A stretch of 64,000 nucleotides of DNA, from the NCBI RefSeq assembly GCF_000970685.1, contig NZ_LAJB01000007.1, positions 575,676-639,675 of the forward strand, given 5' to 3'. A model generated the notes under the pieces. That model searched no databases and was not told the DNA's origin. It worked only from the letters and a program-made list of their open reading frames with translations. The position numbers and the translations under genes were made by a program. This DNA is from Domibacillus indicus (GTDB lineage Bacteria > Bacillota > Bacilli > Bacillales > Domibacillaceae). Positions 53,919 through 63,879 of the stretch are shown piece after piece. Position 1 is the first letter of the stretch. Each line of letters begins with the position of its first letter.

Positions 53919-55802
53919 TTATCGATTCAAAAGTCCTCCGACATAGCGGAGCAGTTCGTTGGCGGAAACAGAATTATAGCCGCATTCATCGATAAGCCGG
54001 GCTGTTACTTCATTCATTTTCTTTAGCTGCTGTTCATCCGGCGTTACAGAAGAGGTTGTAATTTTTACAACGTCTTTTAAATCGGAAAACAGCTTTTTCT
54101 GAATGGCCTCACGAAGCCGGTCATGTTCCCGATAATCAAATTTTTTCCCTTTCCTTGCATAAGCAGAAATCCGAATAAGCATTTCTTCTCGGAATGCTTT
54201 TTTCGCATTTTCCGAAACGCCTATCTGCTCTTCAATCGAGCGCATAAGACGCTCATCTGGATTGATTTCTTCACCCGTCAGCGGATCAAGCAATTTTGTT
54301 TTATTGCAGTATGCTTCTACATTGTCTAAATAATTATCCATTAACGAGCGGGCTGATTCCTCATAGGAATAAACAAAGGCTTTTTGCACTTCTTTTTTGG
54401 CTGTTTCATCATATTGTTTGCGCGCTTCTGAAATAAATTGTAAATATTTCGCGCGCATTTCTTTTGTAATGGATGGATGAGAATCAAGCCCGTCTTTCAG
54501 CGAACGCAGAACATCAAGAGCATTAATCGAGTTTGTCCCTTTTTTAATGATTGCTGCCGAAATCCGGTTCATCACATAACGCGGGTCAATGCCATCCATT
54601 CCTTCATCTGGATATTCTTTTCTTAACTCCATTGCGTCAAGTCCCGTTAATCCTTCCACCGTCACTCCGTCATACAGCTTCATCTTCATCACGAGATCAA
54701 TATTTGCCCGGCTTGATTCTTTCAGCCTTGTTAAAATGGTAAACATCGCAGCTGTCCGGAACGTGTGCGGAGCAAAATGAACGTCGGCCGCTTCACTTTC
54801 ATGGATCATTTTTTCATAAATCTTTTCTTCTTCGGTTACTTTTAAATTATATGGCACCGGCATAACGATCATCCGGGAATGAAGCGCTTCGTTTTTCTTG
54901 TCGGCAATAAACGAACGATATTCCGTTTCATTTGTATGGGCAATAATCATTTCATCCGCTGAAATAAGAGCAAACCGTCCCGCTTTGAAATTTCCTTCCT
55001 GGGTAAGCGATAAAAGATGCCATAAAAACTTTTCATCACACTTGAGCATCTCTTGAAATTCCATTAATCCCCGGTTGGCAATATTCAGTTCACCATCAAA
55101 CCGATAAGCGCGCGGATCAGACTCTGAACCGAATTCAGCAATAGTCGAAAAATCAATGCTGCCGGTCAAATCAGCAATGTCCTGTGATTTTGGGTCTGAC
55201 GGGCTGAACGTTCCAATTCCCCGCCGCCGGTCTTCTGAGAAGAAAATACGCTCAACCGGCACTTCTTCAATCCGGCCGCTAAATTCGTGCTCAAGCCGGT
55301 ATGCGTTTAACGGCGAAAGAGATCCTTCGATCCGAATACCGTATTCCTCAAAAAAGTCATCTCGCAGCTCGCGTGGAATTAGGTGAAGCGGGTCTTCTGC
55401 CATCTGGCAGTTTTTAATCGCATAAACGGCACCGGCATCTGTACGTGTGTACTGCTCAAGGCCACGCTTCAACATTGATACAATCGTTGATTTACCACCG
55501 CCAACAGGTCCCATTAACAACAAAATCCGCTTTCGTACATCCAGCTTTTTCGCAGCCGGATGAAAATACTCTTCCACAAGTCGTTTAATTGGTTCTTCAA
55601 GGCCGAATAGCTCGCGGCTGAAAAAGTCATAATGCCCATCTGTCACGCCAAATGAACGGATCATATCGTATATACGCGCATGTGCAGGCATGGCAATGTG
55701 GGGCTTTTCCTTCAAAAGCTCTAAATACTCCCGGAACGTTCCTTCCCAGCGCAGCTTTTCTTCTTCAGCACGGCATGTTTGAATTTTATCGAGTATCGTC
55801 AT
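53919..55802 (-). CDS. prkA: AAA+ serine protein kinase PrkA
   Basis: A 627-residue protein of the PrkA/YeaG family (B. subtilis 631). Walker A is GPVGGGKSTIVSMLKRG, followed by an AAA+ core (RFALISADEMIIAHTNETE) and a C-terminal kinase-like domain. In B. subtilis it promotes early mother-cell gene expression and has ATP-dependent protease activity in recent reports. The stop is close to the small plus-strand gene. Confidence 0.95.
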   Translation of the reverse strand: MTILDKIQTCRAEEEKLRWEGTFREYLELLKEKPHIAMPAHARIYDMIRSFGVTDGHYDFFSRELFGLEEPIKRLVEEYFHPAAKKLDVRKRILLLMGPVGGGKSTIVSMLKRGLEQYTRTDAGAVYAIKNCQMAEDPLHLIPRELRDDFFEEYGIRIEGSLSPLNAYRLEHEFSGRIEEVPVERIFFSEDRRRGIGTFSPSDPKSQDIADLTGSIDFSTIAEFGSESDPRAYRFDGELNIANRGLMEFQEMLKCDEKFLWHLLSLTQEGNFKAGRFALISADEMIIAHTNETEYRSFIADKKNEALHSRMIVMPVPYNLKVTEEEKIYEKMIHESEAADVHFAPHTFRTAAMFTILTRLKESSRANIDLVMKMKLYDGVTVEGLTGLDAMELRKEYPDEGMDGIDPRYVMNRISAAIIKKGTNSINALDVLRSLKDGLDSHPSITKEMRAKYLQFISEARKQYDETAKKEVQKAFVYSYEESARSLMDNYLDNVEAYCNKTKLLDPLTGEEINPDERLMRSIEEQIGVSENAKKAFREEMLIRISAYARKGKKFDYREHDRLREAIQKKLFSDLKDVVKITTSSVTPDEQQLKKMNEVTARLIDECGYNSVSANELLRYVGGLLNR

Positions 55803-55887
55803 AAATGGCTCCCTCCGCTCCGCACTCTAATGGGCGTATTTATCGGATTTTATGCGCGGACAAACACATTTATGAGAAAAAGAAGCG

Positions 55888-55916
55888 TTCACATTCAATG
55901 TAGTTTCCGTTATAAT
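55888..55916 (+). promoter_or_regulatory. Promoter of the 29-residue protein gene
   Basis: -35 TTCACA (55888-55893), 17-base spacer, -10 TATAAT (55911-55916). Confidence 0.6.
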
Positions 55917-55961
55917 GAATGAAGATTAAAACGTTTACGTTAAAGGAAGGGGCTTATTTTC

Positions 55962-56051
55962 ATGAGATTATTAGGCGTTCTTGCTGTGGTTGTTGCGTTT
56001 TTAACAGCGATTTTTACAGCGGGCTATGATGACAAACCAGGCACAAAATAA
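55962..56051 (+). CDS. 29-residue membrane peptide
   Basis: A tiny frame reading MRLLGVLAVVVAFLTAIFTA then GYDDKPGTK: one hydrophobic helix with a charged tail. It has a SigA-type promoter, a Shine-Dalgarno (AAAGGAAGGGG) and a terminator starting two bases after the stop, so it is a complete small transcription unit. No family recognised. Confidence 0.55.
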   Translation: MRLLGVLAVVVAFLTAIFTAGYDDKPGTK

Positions 56052-56052
56052 G

Positions 56053-56095
56053 CAAAAATAAAAGACTGTACCGAAAATTCGGTGCAGTCTTTTTT
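56053..56095. terminator. Bidirectional terminator
   Basis: AAAAGACTGTACCGAA/TTCGGTGCAGTCTTTT stem between the 29-residue gene and trmL. Confidence 0.88.
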
Positions 56096-56567
56096 AATGA
56101 AGTTCCGGAAACCCTTGCTGGCGGAGAGCTTCGTATATAAGAATTGCTGCTGTATTTGATAAATTCAGCGAACGGACATGATCATTCATTGGAATGCGCA
56201 GGCAGCGGTCCATGTTTGCTTGAATCAATTCTTTTGGCAGCCCTGTTGTTTCCTTTCCAAACAGAAAATAGTGATCCTGCTCGGTGTCACTATAATCAAA
56301 TTTTGCATGATGCTGTTTGCCGAACTTCGTTAAATAGTACATGCTGCCGCCCTTATTTTTTTCAAAAAACTCTTCTAATGAGTCATAGTAAATAATGTTG
56401 ACGAACTCCCAGTAATCCAATCCTGCCCGCTTCAGCATCTTATCATCAGTTGAAAAACCAAGCGGACGGATTAAATGCAGGGGAACACCCGTCGCTGCGC
56501 ACGTACGCGCGATGTTTCCTGTATTGGCCGGAATTTCCGGCTGATATAACACTACATGAACAGCCAC
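56094..56567 (-). CDS. trmL: tRNA (cytidine/uridine-34-2'-O)-methyltransferase
   Basis: A 157-residue SPOUT enzyme (CspR in B. subtilis) methylating the wobble ribose of tRNA-Leu. SAM knot motifs: HVVLYQPEIPANTGNIARTC, FLFGKETTGLPKEL and RSLNLSNTAAILIYEALRQ. It forms a short operon downstream of queG. Confidence 0.93.
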   Translation of the reverse strand: MAVHVVLYQPEIPANTGNIARTCAATGVPLHLIRPLGFSTDDKMLKRAGLDYWEFVNIIYYDSLEEFFEKNKGGSMYYLTKFGKQHHAKFDYSDTEQDHYFLFGKETTGLPKELIQANMDRCLRIPMNDHVRSLNLSNTAAILIYEALRQQGFPELH

Positions 56568-56607
56568 AAACTTTCATCTCCTTTTCAAATCATCATTATA
56601 GCACGAA

Positions 56608-57732
56608 TTAAAGAAGCTGAAGAGCTTTTTCTATCTCCTCAATTACTGCTTCTTCTTTTTCCTGCAGCATTGCTTTCGTTAATTGGAGTTCCGCCTCTTC
56701 CCCTCCGATCTGGCCGATTGCATAGGCAGCAGTGCCCCGGAGAACCGGGCGCGGGTCTTTATGCAAAACGGCTGTGAGAGCTGGCAGAGAAGATGTCTCT
56801 TTAAAATGTGCAAGTGCAATAACAGCATTCCGCTGAATCGGCTTTTTGCCGCGCCAGGAGCCGGACATTCGGCCAAACCGCTCTTTAAATTCCTTGTTGC
56901 TCATGGATAAAAGCGGCTCAAGAAGCGGCTTTACCTGCTCCGGCTCGGGAGTCATTTCTTCATGAAGCAGCACATGTTTCTTTTTATTCTCAGGACAAAC
57001 AGTCTGGCACGTGTCACATCCATACAGCCGGTTGCCAAGATGCTTGCGGAATTCCTTCGGTAAAAAATCCTTTGTCTGGGTTAAGTAGGCAATGCAGCGC
57101 TGTGAATTAAGCTGCCCCCCTTGAACGAGCGCACCGGTCGGACAGGCATCAATGCATTTTGTACACGTGCCGCACTGGCTCTCTATAGGCGTATCCGGCT
57201 CAAAAGGAATGCTGGTCAGCATTTCTCCCAGATAAACGTAAGAGCCGAACTCCGGCGTGATAATCGCACAGTTTTTAGCGCTCCAGCCAATGCCGGCTCG
57301 TTCCGCCACAGCGCGGTCGGAGAGCTCACCTGTATCCACCATCGATTTAAATTGAGCATCGGGCAGCTTTTCCTGCAAAAACTTCTCGAGAAGCTCAAGC
57401 TTTTTTCGTAAAATGATATGATAATCTTCTCCCCAGGAAGCACGGCAGAATAAGCCCCGCCGCTCGCCTTTTTTCCCTTTTGGCCCTTCCTCCAGCTTTG
57501 ATGGATAAGCAAGCGCAATCGCAATAATTGAACGGGGCTGATCAAGCAACAGTGAGGGACTTGTGCGTTTTTCAATGTCTTTTTCTTCAAAACCGGATGC
57601 ATAGCCAAGCTCCTGCTGCCGGATTAATTTTTCTTTCAGCTCAAGAAACGGATCGGCCGCAGCGAATCCGATTTTATCAATGCCAATGTTTTTACTGTAA
57701 TCAATCAGTTCCTGCTTTAACTGCCGGTACAT
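56608..57732 (-). CDS. queG: Epoxyqueuosine reductase
   Basis: A 374-residue cobalamin- and Fe-S-dependent enzyme for the last step of queuosine synthesis. Two [4Fe-4S] motifs appear: CGTCTKCIDACPTGAL and CDTCQTVCPEN; the catalytic Asp is in VDTGELSDRAVAERAGIGW. C-terminal HEAT-like repeats (about 295-370) bind tRNA, which is longer than single-domain homologues. It corresponds to YhbA of B. subtilis. Confidence 0.94.
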   Translation of the reverse strand: MYRQLKQELIDYSKNIGIDKIGFAAADPFLELKEKLIRQQELGYASGFEEKDIEKRTSPSLLLDQPRSIIAIALAYPSKLEEGPKGKKGERRGLFCRASWGEDYHIILRKKLELLEKFLQEKLPDAQFKSMVDTGELSDRAVAERAGIGWSAKNCAIITPEFGSYVYLGEMLTSIPFEPDTPIESQCGTCTKCIDACPTGALVQGGQLNSQRCIAYLTQTKDFLPKEFRKHLGNRLYGCDTCQTVCPENKKKHVLLHEEMTPEPEQVKPLLEPLLSMSNKEFKERFGRMSGSWRGKKPIQRNAVIALAHFKETSSLPALTAVLHKDPRPVLRGTAAYAIGQIGGEEAELQLTKAMLQEKEEAVIEEIEKALQLL

Positions 57733-57765
57733 TTTTTTTCCTCCGTTCCATAGAAAAGAGGCAAA

Positions 57766-57800
57766 CGGGGGAAACTCCCGTCTGCCTGTGTATTTTTATT
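57766..57800 (-). terminator. Terminator candidate of thiC
   Basis: GGCAGACGGG/CCCGTTTGCC stem with TCTTTTC after it on the minus strand. Confidence 0.6.
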
Positions 57801-57831
57801 ATTTCATATTATATGCATAAAGTCGAGCCGG

Positions 57832-59652
<1,821 letters not shown>

Positions 59653-59687
59653 TGAAATAGTGTACTGAAAACGGCTTTAATCGCCGT

Positions 59688-59790
59688 GTTCCCTACTTCC
59701 CTACGCTGGTACTGGCCAGATCAGGTTCAAAGGGTTAAAGAGCTTTTCACGCGCTCTTCTCTCAGTCCGGCTAACGGACACCCCTAGCAG
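59688..59790 (-). promoter_or_regulatory. TPP riboswitch (THI element) controlling thiC
   Basis: On the minus strand the aptamer starts TAGGGGTGTCCGTTAGCCGG, then ACTGAGAG, and ends with ACCCTTTGAACCTGATCTGG and CTAGC-like AGCGTAGGGAA, the canonical thi-box order. It binds thiamine diphosphate and acts through the downstream terminator. Confidence 0.95.
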
Positions 59791-59940
59791 AATTAATGTA
59801 TGAAACTGTGTAACAACCTTACCATAAACAGAATATTACGTAAAGTAATTTTTTTCTTTATTTTCTATTTATTTGATAACATTCCCTTTCGATGCTAATA
59901 TAGCAGCTAGTTTACCCTTATTTGAACGGAGGCTTTGTTT

Positions 59941-60455
59941 GTGCAAACCACCACTTTAGCAGAAGCAGTAAAATTAAAAAGCATTTTGTCAAAGAAAGTG
60001 CATGAGTTAGAAGAGGAACTGCGCCGCGTTGCTTATACAACTGTTGAGAAAGGAGCTCCCGTACAGGGGCCTGTCCGTTCTGTGATAGTCGTAGAAGCGG
60101 AACTTCAAGATGTGCGCCGGGATGCACGGAAGCTCGATAAGCTGATGTATAAAGCAAACATTGAAAATACCGTTTTCTTTCAAAAGGAAGAAATTCCGCT
60201 TGTTGAAGCAATTGAATGGGCAACACAGCTTCGCGCCCAGGCACGGCTTGCAAAAGAATTGGGAGCCTCTCTTAAAGAAAAATTCAGTATAGCTATGCTG
60301 AGCATACCACTGTTTATAAAGTAGCTCTTTTCGATCCCGAAGAATACCGGCAAAAGGCCATTCAGCTTGAAAAAGAAGCACATAAGCTTTCCAACTTAAT
60401 TAATGCAAAGAATTACACAGTTGAGCTCGAATTTAACAACGAAAAATATTTTTAA
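59941..60455 (+). pseudogene. DIP1984-like gene with a -1 frameshift
   Basis: The frame begins with GTG at 59941 (after GGAGG) and reads VQTTTLAEAVKLKSILSKKV, a heptad-rich coiled-coil protein like the DIP1984 (septicolysin-like) family. It meets a stop at 60322-60324. The other frame continues without a gap (TVYKVALFDPEEYRQKAIQL to EFNNEKYF) and stops at 60455. The two join if the run of five A at 60278-60282 had six, giving about 171 residues. It is either a disrupted gene or a homopolymer error. Confidence 0.7.
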
Positions 60456-60457
60456 CC

Positions 60458-60486
60458 CTTGAAAAATTGAGACTCTTTTTCAAGGC
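60458..60486 (+). terminator. Terminator candidate
   Basis: CCTTGAAAAA/TTTTTCAAGG arms after the DIP1984-like gene; weak because there is no T-tract beyond the stem. Confidence 0.4.
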
Positions 60487-60625
60487 TCAGAGCTGGAATC
60501 TTCTTTTAGAATAGAAAAGCAAACCAATCACCCTTTTCCATTCACCTTGTGACCAATGACTGATCACCATCTTAAGCAATGGCAATGAATCCCTTTAGAT
60601 GACTATCGAAGATTTCTCTCTGTGA

Positions 60626-60661
60626 AAACAGCCTCTTTCTTTCGGAAAGAGGCTGTTTGCT
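60626..60661 (-). terminator. Terminator of the phosphoesterase gene
   Basis: AACAGCCTCTTTC/GGAAAGAGGCTGTT stem directly after the stop codon. Confidence 0.8.
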
Positions 60662-61381
60662 TTAAAGAGAAGCTTTTTCAATAACTCTTATCATATTTTG
60701 ATTTGGATAATTTACATTTTTGAACTGCGCTACTACTTTTTCAGTGTCGAACGCCACTCGTTCAATGCTTGTACTGAAACGCGTTCCATCCGTGTCTAAA
60801 AGGCCATAAGAAGCTTTTTTCACCCCGTCAAACGGCAGGCCCACACTGCCAATATTCATGATGACTTTTCCATTTATATAACGAATGAAGGGCTTATGAA
60901 TATGAGCATAAATGTAAAGATCAGCCTGGGTGGAGAACATTAGTTTTTCCTGCAGCACCTCATCGGGCTCTGATCCTGCTATTACAGTAAACAAATTATC
61001 TGGTGCAGCATGAAACGCATGAACGTTTAAATCGTCTAAACGGAGGTGGAGCTCTTTAGGAAGTGTACGCAAATAGTTAATGTCTTCCTGGTCCAGTTTT
61101 GATAACGTCCACTCACGTTCTTTGTTCATCAGCTCAAGTGCCTGATCCGCTACTTCCCCACGCTCTACTCCCCTTACTACCCATTCATCCGCGTTCCCTT
61201 TTATAACCTCGGTATGCAATGCCTGTATAAGCTCCAGTGACCGTTTTGGTTCCGGACCCCGGTAGCACAGGTCTCCGAGCACATAAATTTTGTCTGCCTG
61301 CTTTTCTTTAATATCCTCCAGTACCGCTTCAAGAGCAGCCGAATTGCCATGAATATCTGAAATGAAAGCCGCTTTCATCAC
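60662..61381 (-). CDS. Calcineurin-like metallophosphoesterase
   Basis: A 239-residue protein of the YfcE-like group. Dinuclear metal motifs are FISDIHGNSAAL (D-x-H), YVLGDLCYRGPEP (GDxxxRG), KGNADEWV (GN-type) and YAHIHKPFI (GHxH variant, with Ala instead of Gly). It hydrolyses phosphodiester or phosphomonoester substrates that cannot be predicted. A TATAAT box lies just upstream. Confidence 0.85.
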   Translation of the reverse strand: MMKAAFISDIHGNSAALEAVLEDIKEKQADKIYVLGDLCYRGPEPKRSLELIQALHTEVIKGNADEWVVRGVERGEVADQALELMNKEREWTLSKLDQEDINYLRTLPKELHLRLDDLNVHAFHAAPDNLFTVIAGSEPDEVLQEKLMFSTQADLYIYAHIHKPFIRYINGKVIMNIGSVGLPFDGVKKASYGLLDTDGTRFSTSIERVAFDTEKVVAQFKNVNYPNQNMIRVIEKASL

Positions 61382-61467
61382 ATAAACCCCTTTCCAATCA
61401 TAGTTTATCTTAAGAGAAACAACATTTCGAAAAAAATCCGCCCCTCTACAAAGCCTTATTATAACAA

Positions 61468-61497
61468 AAAGCCCACATTAGCAAGTGGGCTTTTAAA
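61468..61497 (-). terminator. Terminator of the duplicated-module gene
   Basis: AAAAGCCCAC/GTGGGCTTTT stem with T-tract. Confidence 0.8.
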
Positions 61498-61533
61498 CGG
61501 TCGTCTATTTATAAAGCAACAAGACTTTTATGA

Positions 61534-62322
61534 TTATTTTTCTTTCTCAAGCTTTTCCATTTCCGCATGTGTCTGTGGAAAGCCATTGGCCTGCCACTCA
61601 TCTCTGTACTGTGCATCCAATTCCGTTAATCCTTTATATTCTTCTTCTTTCCTGGCATCAGGAGTTTCCACTTCATCTTTTTTTAGTTCTGTCGTTTTGT
61701 CAGCGATGAATTTTTCTTTTTCATTTGTTTCAATCACAGTTTTTTCAGAAACATCGTCTGCTTTTTGACCGCCTTTGAAGTTCATGCTGCTTTTTAAGGT
61801 TTCCGTCACTTTTTGCGTTCCGGCTTTAATACCCGTTTCGAGTTTCTTTAGCGTATCAGAGCCCGCCTGTCCGTTATCGCCTGCTTCTTGTTTTTGCTGA
61901 TACGCATTTAGTGCCAGAACAATTCCAGTGGTAAGCAAGGCTGTTGAACCAACGACTACGCCCATCGTCATTTCTTTTTTCTGAATTGATGAATTCACTT
62001 TATCTAAAACCTCTTTTTCTTTTTCCATCATTTTTTGCTGCGCTTCAATACCGGTTTTTACACCTTCAATTGTTTTGTTAATGCCGCCCTTGAGCATTTC
62101 TTCTTCAGTTTCAATACCGCTTTTAATAAGGCTGGCTGTTTTCCCTGTTCCATTTTTCACTCCACTTTTAATTCCATTTTTCATTTCCTGCATGGCACTG
62201 AATTTTCGGTTTTGCTTTTCCATAAGCATTTTTTTGCGCTGATACCCTTTTGAGGCTTTTACAGCTCCGGCAGATACCAAAGCAGACGAACCAACGATCA
62301 TTCCCATTGTGGATGTTTTCAT
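61534..62322 (-). CDS. Hypothetical membrane protein with an internal duplication
   Basis: A 262-residue protein with two similar halves. Each starts with a hydrophobic segment (TMGMIVGSSALVSAGAV at about 5-21; TMGVVVGSTALLTTGIV at about 118-134), followed by a charged helix with a YQ(R/Q)K motif and a Gly/Lys helix ending in KGG. The C terminus (WQANGFPQTHAEMEKLEKEK) is a separate charged tail. The pattern is like YtxH-type stress proteins. I do not recognise a family. Confidence 0.7.
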   Translation of the reverse strand: MKTSTMGMIVGSSALVSAGAVKASKGYQRKKMLMEKQNRKFSAMQEMKNGIKSGVKNGTGKTASLIKSGIETEEEMLKGGINKTIEGVKTGIEAQQKMMEKEKEVLDKVNSSIQKKEMTMGVVVGSTALLTTGIVLALNAYQQKQEAGDNGQAGSDTLKKLETGIKAGTQKVTETLKSSMNFKGGQKADDVSEKTVIETNEKEKFIADKTTELKKDEVETPDARKEEEYKGLTELDAQYRDEWQANGFPQTHAEMEKLEKEK

Positions 62323-62445
62323 ATATATCCCCCTTAAAAAAATGTTAAGTTAATAACGATATTGCCCAAAACAAGAGATACTAAACAACATCTTTCACAG
62401 TCACTACTATTTATCTATTTTTCACTTCCTGATTAATACAAAAAG

Positions 62446-62479
62446 AAAAAACCCTTCAACATTTGTTAAAGGGTTTTTT
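62446..62479 (-). terminator. Terminator of the tRNA operon
   Basis: AAAAAACCCTT/AAGGGTTTTTT stem, then TCTTTTT on the minus strand. Confidence 0.9.
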
Positions 62480-62486
62480 AACGTTA

Positions 62487-62570
62487 TACCGGCGGCCGGG
62501 GTCGAACCGGCACTCCCGTGAAGGAACTGGATTTTGAGTCCAGCGCGTCTGCCAATTCCGCCACGCCGGC
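62487..62570 (-). tRNA. tRNA-Leu (CAA)
   Basis: Acceptor GCCGGCG/CGCCGGT, anticodon loop with CAA, long variable arm, T-loop GGTTCGACC. Last tRNA of the operon. No CCA is encoded (TAA follows). Confidence 0.95.
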
Positions 62571-62579
62571 AAAAAATAA

Positions 62580-62653
62580 TGGAGGCGGCAACCGGACTCG
62601 AACCGGTGGTAAAGGTTTTGCAGACCTTGGCCTTACCGCTTGGCTATGCCGCC
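62580..62653 (-). tRNA. tRNA-Cys (GCA)
   Basis: Acceptor GGCGGCA/TGCCGCC, anticodon GCA, CCA encoded. Confidence 0.96.
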
Positions 62654-62665
62654 TCGATGAAATTA

Positions 62666-62740
62666 TGGAGCGGAAGACGGGATTCGAACCCGCGACCCCC
62701 ACCTTGGCAAGGTGATGTTCTACCACTGAACTACTTCCGC
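62666..62740 (-). tRNA. tRNA-Gly (GCC)
   Basis: Acceptor GCGGAAG/CTTCCGC, anticodon GCC, CCA encoded. Confidence 0.96.
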
Positions 62741-62744
62741 AAAA

Positions 62745-62819
62745 TGGCTGGGCTAGAAGGATTCGAACCTTCGCGTGACGGAGTCAAAGTCCGTTGCCTT
62801 ACCGCTTGGCTATAGCCCA
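62745..62819 (-). tRNA. tRNA-Gln (TTG)
   Basis: Acceptor TGGGCTA/TAGCCCA, anticodon TTG, CCA encoded. Confidence 0.96.
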
Positions 62820-62825
62820 TTGATA

Positions 62826-62902
62826 TGGGGCGATCGATGGGAATCGAACCCACGAGTGTCGGAGCCACAATCCGATGCGTTAACCACTTCGCCACGACCG
62901 CC
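62826..62902 (-). tRNA. tRNA-His (GTG)
   Basis: Acceptor GCGGTCG/CGATCGC with an encoded extra G at position -1 opposite C73, anticodon GTG, CCA encoded. Confidence 0.96.
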
Positions 62903-62918
62903 ATATTATAAATTTATT

Positions 62919-62992
62919 TGGCAGGGGCAGTAGGAATCGAACCCACACTGGAGGTTTTGGAGACCTCTGTTCTACCGTTAAACTATGCCCCT
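62919..62992 (-). tRNA. tRNA-Trp (CCA)
   Basis: Acceptor AGGGGCA/TGCCCCT, anticodon CCA, 3' CCA encoded. Confidence 0.96.
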
Positions 62993-62997
62993 ATAGA

Positions 62998-63081
62998 TGG
63001 TGGAGGGGGGCAGATTCGAACTGCCGAACCCGAAGGAGCGGATTTACAGTCCGCCGCGTTTAGCCACTTCGCTACCCCTCC
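62998..63081 (-). tRNA. tRNA-Tyr (GTA)
   Basis: Acceptor GGAGGGG/CCCCTCC, anticodon GTA, long variable arm, CCA encoded. Confidence 0.96.
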
Positions 63082-63105
63082 ACGGCTTTTAATTTACTTT
63101 ATAAG

Positions 63106-63181
<76 letters not shown>

Positions 63182-63188
63182 AACATAA

Positions 63189-63261
63189 TGGCTCAGGACG
63201 GAATCGAACCGCCGACACAAGGATTTTCAGTCCTTTGCTCTACCAACTGAGCTACTGAGCC
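63189..63261 (-). tRNA. tRNA-Phe (GAA)
   Basis: Acceptor GGCTCAG/CTGAGCC, anticodon GAA. No CCA is encoded after A73. Confidence 0.95.
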
Positions 63262-63284
63262 GATTAACGCATTATGTATGAAAA

Positions 63285-63361
63285 TGGCGGTCCGGACGGG
63301 ACTCGAACCCGCGACCTCCTGCGTGACAGGCAGGCATTCTAACCAACTGAACTACCGGACC
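63285..63361 (-). tRNA. tRNA-Asp (GTC)
   Basis: Acceptor GGTCCGG/CCGGACC, anticodon GTC, CCA encoded. Confidence 0.96.
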
Positions 63362-63366
63362 AGCGA

Positions 63367-63440
<74 letters not shown>

Positions 63441-63450
63441 ATAATAATAA

Positions 63451-63526
63451 TGGTGGAGGATGACGGGATCGAACCGCCGACCCTCTGCTTGTAAGGCAGA
63501 TGCTCTCCCAGCTGAGCTAATCCTCC
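63451..63526 (-). tRNA. tRNA-Val (TAC)
   Basis: Acceptor GGAGGAT/ATCCTCC, anticodon TAC, CCA encoded. Confidence 0.96.
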
Positions 63527-63530
63527 GAAA

Positions 63531-63605
63531 TGGTGACCCCTACGGGATTCGAACCCGTGTTACCGCCGTGAAAGGGCGGTGTCTTAACCGCTTGACCAAG
63601 GGGCC
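63531..63605 (-). tRNA. tRNA-Glu (TTC)
   Basis: Acceptor GGCCCCT/AGGGGTC, anticodon TTC, CCA encoded. Confidence 0.96.
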
Positions 63606-63634
63606 ATACAATAATTTATTTTACGAGAGTATAA

Positions 63635-63726
63635 TGGCGGAGAGCAAGGGATTCGAACCCTTGAGACAGCGGTAACCGTCTACACGATTTCCAATCGTGC
63701 TCCTTCGACCTCTCGGACAGCTCTCC
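63635..63726 (-). tRNA. tRNA-Ser (GGA)
   Basis: Acceptor GGAGAGC/GCTCTCC, anticodon GGA, long variable arm, CCA encoded. Confidence 0.96.
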
Positions 63727-63730
63727 AAAA

Positions 63731-63805
63731 TGGCTCCGCAGGCAAGACTCGAACTTGCGACCGATCGGTTAACAGCCGATTGCTCTACCACTGAGCTACT
63801 GCGGA
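63731..63805 (-). tRNA. tRNA-Asn (GTT)
   Basis: Acceptor TCCGCAG/CTGCGGA, anticodon GTT, CCA encoded. First tRNA of the operon. Confidence 0.96.
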
Positions 63806-63841
63806 ATAACTAAGATGTTTTAATCTTTTGCGACATTCATT

Positions 63842-63869
63842 ATTATAGCATAATAAATTATTTTCGCAA
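63842..63869 (-). promoter_or_regulatory. Promoter in front of the tRNA cluster
   Basis: On the minus strand, -35 TTGCGA (63869-63864), 16-base spacer, -10 TATAAT (63847-63842) with an extended TGC just before it. It could drive the tRNAs independently of any rRNA operon. Confidence 0.6.
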
Positions 63870-63879
63870 GAACTTTTTT

